A stretch of DNA of 64,000 bases from Amaranthus tricolor (Eukaryota; Streptophyta; Magnoliopsida; Caryophyllales; Amaranthaceae). The DNA lies in assembly GCF_026212465.1 (NCBI RefSeq), contig NC_080053.1, positions 19,788,773 through 19,852,772 on the forward strand, in the 5' to 3' direction. The translations under genes and the position numbers were made by a program. The notes under the pieces are model-generated. The model did no database searches. It was not told the DNA's origin and saw only the letters and a list, made by a program, of their open reading frames with translations. Below are positions 61,301 to 64,000 of this stretch, one piece after another; position 1 is the first letter of the stretch, and each line of letters begins with the position of its first letter.

Positions 61301-61603
61301 GGGGACATGAAAAACATTCTCTAGTTAGACTGGAGTATAATTTGGTCCAGGAGTGACTTTTGTCTTACCGACGTAGCGGATGGGCAGTTTGGAGTTGTTG
61401 GCTGTTACGATGACTTGATTTCCTTTGTACTTCTCCAAGTCTTCTAACTTTTGTACGTCCCCTGTCATATTATTTGAGCAATCAGAATCAATTATCCAGT
61501 CACTCCTATAGTTGATTTTCTCCTCCTTGGGTACCACCGCGAGAGCAACTTCTTCATTCTCCTCCACTTGTGAAGATGCTATTGCGATTGTGAAGCATCC
61601 CAT
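58380..61603 (-). pseudogene. Copia Pol (protease, integrase, RT, RNase H), degenerate
   Basis: Order on the minus strand: protease segment WIIDSDCSNNMTGD near 61490, where the active-site Gly of DSG is replaced by Asp and the usual His by Asn; LLSVSQL and [14 protein letters not shown] (pre-integrase); integrase with [16 protein letters not shown] and [14 protein letters not shown] with [25 protein letters not shown] and the YVDD box ([12 protein letters not shown]); RNase H with [17 protein letters not shown] and CDNRSAV. Breaks: UAA 61325-61327, UAG 59843-59845 (Trp expected), UAG 59672-59674 (Lys expected), a one-base frame change near 59465 in an A-run, and UAA 58527-58529. Gag and protease are also in different frames where they overlap (61579-61603). 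The copy is inactive. Confidence 0.9.
58399..58407 (-). other. Polypurine tract of the degenerate copia
   Basis: The minus strand reads GAGGGGGAG directly before the 3' LTR. Confidence 0.8.
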
Positions 61604-62533
61604 GTTTCTTCATTGTCGCTGCTTTCTTGAGCCATTTGTTCCTGGCTCTTCGAGGTTGCGACATTTCCGTGGCCTTTCTTTCTCTTGTACCAGCAATCTC
61701 GTGCATAGTGTCCCTTCTTACCACAGTTGTAGCAACGATCTTTTTGATCGTCATCTTCCTGACACTGAGTTTGAGCTCCCACTGAAGCTTTCCTCCCCAG
61801 GTTGGGCTTCCATTGTTGACCAGGTTTGCCTTTGACATTCGGCTTTGACTTGTGTCGACCTTTCTTCTGGCCTCCAAATAAAGCCTCTTCTTCCTTCCTA
61901 GGCGAGACTCTAGTGATTTGCCTCGTCAAAGCCTCCTGATTAGCGAGCATGTTCTCCAACTCTAGCAACGTCGGCTGAGTCGACCACCCTCGGATGGCTG
62001 CCATGAACCCACTAAACTCGGTTCTTAGGCCATGGGCGATTATCCTCCTCATGCGTTGCTCGCTAATGTTTTCTTCAGGGTCAAGTTCGGCAATCTCGCT
62101 ACAAAGAGACTTAACTTTCTTGAAGTATTGATTTATTGTCAAGTCCCCTTGTGATATTGTCATTAGCTCACTTTCCAACAGTTGGAGTCGAGCGTCATTC
62201 TTTTTTTGAGAACAACGCTGCTAGGTTGTCCCAAGCAACCTTCGGGGTTTCTGCTTTTTGTATGTACTCAACCAGCTCTTTATCAATTGTTGTTTTGAGT
62301 ACATACATTGCCTTACCAGCTTTAACATTCCACCTTCTAAAGGCTTAATTTTCAACTACTGTGCTTTTCTTGTCGGAGTCAACAGTTACTATCTTTGGTT
62401 CCGGCGGAATCGTATTGCATCCGCCTACCACCTCCCATAGATCCTGACCTTGAAGGTAGGACTCTATGCAGGTGCTCCAATATGTATTGTAATATAACTT
62501 CTCAAGACCACCAGTCATACCTGCTAAATCCAT
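61579..62533 (-). pseudogene. Copia Gag (UBN2-type), degenerate
   Basis: The start is the ATG at 62533 (MDLAGMTGG...). The N-terminal part includes WSTCIESYLQGQDLWEVVGG. A UAA at 62345-62347 is followed in frame by RRWNVKAGKAMYVLKTTI, the beginning of the UBN2 capsid core. A one-base insertion in a seven-T run (62201-62207, plus strand) changes frame; the rest (from about 62200) reads LLESELMTISQGDLTINQYF and ends with a CCHC knuckle, CYNCGKKGHYARDC, and an acidic tail. Capsid and nucleic-acid binding parts are both recognisable. Confidence 0.85.
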
Positions 62534-62717
62534 AGCGACTTTGTGAAGCAAGCCTTCTCACAAGTCTTCGGTCCTTCGTCTTCGCAACTTCGGACTCCTT
62601 CTAACCGATCTTGTGGCAGAACGTCAGCAGGCACCCTTCCAACTAGTGATCGCCCAACTATACTTGCCAACCTGCGACTAGTCTCCGATCGTCGACTTGA
62701 CAGAATCACCCCGATCC

Positions 62718-62730
62718 GGCTCTGATACCA
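62718..62730 (-). other. Primer-binding site of the degenerate copia
   Basis: The minus strand reads TGGTATCAGAGCC, complementary to initiator tRNA-Met, three bases from the 5' LTR. Confidence 0.9.
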
Positions 62731-62733
62731 GAT

Positions 62734-63140
62734 TGTTGAGTAAAGGCACTATATTTGAACTAAATTTTATTATACTCTCAAATATTTTTACAACTCTTAA
62801 ACCTCTACTAATTATAATTTTCTACCCTCTAACCTATCACTACAATACTTTAGAAGAGGACACTACTTGGAACCCTTACTTGCTCTCTTGCTTGGTACCT
62901 ATACTCATGCCGTGACCACCTATTTATACTACTCCAATGGAGCTATCTAGGTACAAGATATTTTCTAAGAAAATTCTAGATTTAAGATATTTATACTTAG
63001 ATATTTTTAGAGCACATTCTAGAGTTGAGATATTTTCTCATTCTCTAGATTATTATTCCAAAATATTTTCATTCTTTATTATTCTAGAATTCTCTTGATC
63101 TTGGGCTTGATAACTTGGGCCTCAGCGTTGATCATCAACA
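62734..63140 (-). repeat. 5' LTR of the degenerate copia
   Basis: It matches 57977-58398 apart from about four substitutions and a 15-base gap. Confidence 0.93.
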
Positions 63141-63493
63141 TAATCAATACTTATATTGACAATTAAAATTTTTTCATTCATTATCATCGTCATACCTAGT
63201 GTATCCCGCCCATAAAAATCTATGGTCGTGGTCTGGGAAGGGAAGGACGACAACAACTCATACTTATAAAGGAGAGCACGACCGAAGAGTCCTCCAACTC
63301 GAGAAAGAATAAGATAAGTTTCTACAACTGATGAGACCGAGTGAAGCTGAAGCTAACTCCGCAAGTATGCATTTTATCACATACAAGCGTGACCCTTAAA
63401 TATAAGATATATATAAATAGAATCCATATGGATAAAATAAAATAAAGTAAAAAAATAATAAAAAATAAAAATGAAAACAACAACAACAATAAT

Positions 63494-63536
<43 letters not shown>

Positions 63537-64000
63537 GCAAGTAGAAGTCAGAGAATAAGAACACTAACAAGTAAATAATTTTTTTTGTTAAATGGCGATG
63601 GCAAGGGCGGGATCAATTTTGATTTGTCTATTGCCATCATATAGACTAGGAATCTAGGATTGCTATTTTTATTTGATAATTGATAGGTATAGATTCTCCA
63701 TTATTTGATCTCAGCGTGTTTTGAGATTATTTTTTTTAAATAAAATTGATATTAATAATTTAATCGTTTACCTTTTGGTTGTAAATAATTTCAACTTTAT
63801 ATTATTTTTTAAAAAATTAACTTTTGCCTTTAGTTTGTTGTTAACATACTAATATGATATACTGATAGTAAACTAAGAGCAAAGGTTGAACTATTATAAA
63901 ATAAAATGTCATATTATAGCAAATAAATGATAAATATTGGATTATTAAAAGGTATTCTAAATGTGAGATTATTTAGAGCGGATAGGTGAAAGATTAAATT
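63141..64000. other. Window end: SINE-like fragment, AAT microsatellite and partial Mutator-like arm
   Basis: At about 63195-63320 the phrase GTGTATCCCGCCCATAAA, then GGTCTGGGAAGGGAAGGACG and GTCCTCCAACTCGAGAAAGA resembles the 3' part of widespread plant SINEs; this is recognition by eye only. An (AAT)n tract follows (63488-63536). From about 63815 the text (TTTGCCTTTAGTTTGTTGTTAAC, GGTTGAACTATTA, GGATTATTAAAAGG) resembles the arms of the element at 17349-18308. No gene is seen. Confidence 0.4.

Larger units (their letters stand above)
57977..63140 (-). mobile_element. Degenerate Ty1/copia element with short LTRs, 5.2 kb
   Basis: Short LTRs (57977-58398, 422 bases; 62734-63140, 407 bases) start TGTTGAG and end CATCAACA. 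Inside, on the minus strand, lie a primer site for initiator tRNA-Met (62718-62730), gag, protease-integrase-RT-RNaseH and a polypurine tract (58399-58407, GAGGGGGAG). Flanks are TAATT (57972-57976) and TAATC (63141-63145), a 5-bp duplication with one mismatch. The LTRs differ by a few substitutions and one 15-base length change (an extra TTAATAGACTTGGGC-like unit in the left copy). The coding frames carry many breaks. The copia lineage is not assigned. Confidence 0.92.

Overview
The window is nuclear DNA from a flowering plant, most likely a eudicot. Support comes from a FANTASTIC FOUR (FAF)-like gene, a nuclear-type tRNA-Glu gene, GT-AG introns, and a dense layer of plant transposable elements (CACTA, Ty3/gypsy chromovirus, Ty1/copia Sirevirus-like, hAT, Mutator-like, Stowaway). 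The species cannot be fixed from the sequence. Only two host genes are supported: the FAF-like gene (31707-32510, minus) and tRNA-Glu(UUC) (56694-56765, minus). Almost everything else is transposon sequence, much of it nested.

Layout. 1-14680 is the right part of a CACTA element carrying a broken five-exon Ptta/En-Spm-type gene and GC-rich subterminal repeats. Its last exon is split by a nearly intact Ty3/gypsy chromovirus (2735-13935, minus strand, TGCTT target duplication) with 2.4-kb LTRs, Gag-protease, RT-RNaseH-integrase-chromodomain, and an extra acidic ORF ahead of gag. 14681-22640 is AT-rich and holds a Mutator-like inverted-repeat element, a foldback element containing two hAT-type elements with 8-bp duplications, a TRIM-like relic and eroded copia sequence. 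22640-29608 is a decayed gag-protease-only LTR element (no RT or integrase), split by a 2.67-kb solo LTR with a perfect 5-bp duplication. It appears to sit inside an older copia whose RT/RNaseH relic follows at 29.6-30.1 kb.

30253-34110 holds a Stowaway MITE, the FAF-like gene, and a Mutator-type inverted-repeat element inserted about 175 bp upstream of the FAF start codon. That element's core is about 1 kb of AAT/ATT triplet repeats and its arms carry four G-boxes. 35244-54160 is a three-LTR, two-body tandem array of a Sirevirus-like copia (period exactly 8700 bp) with an envelope-like ORF. Both bodies share the same inactivating lesions, so the array grew by recombination or is an assembly artefact. 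It lies inside a second copy of the foldback family seen at 18.9-20.8 kb. After the tRNA gene, a third, degenerate copia (57977-63140) with short LTRs closes the window.

I found no clear new enzymatic or defence system. The most unusual items are the triplet-repeat Mutator-type insertion in the FAF-like promoter, the tandem copia array with shared lesions, the acidic pre-gag ORF of the chromovirus, and single in-frame stops at domain boundaries (gag-pro/RT in the chromovirus; inside the envelope-like ORF of the copia). Statements about family rest on motif recognition, not on database searches.
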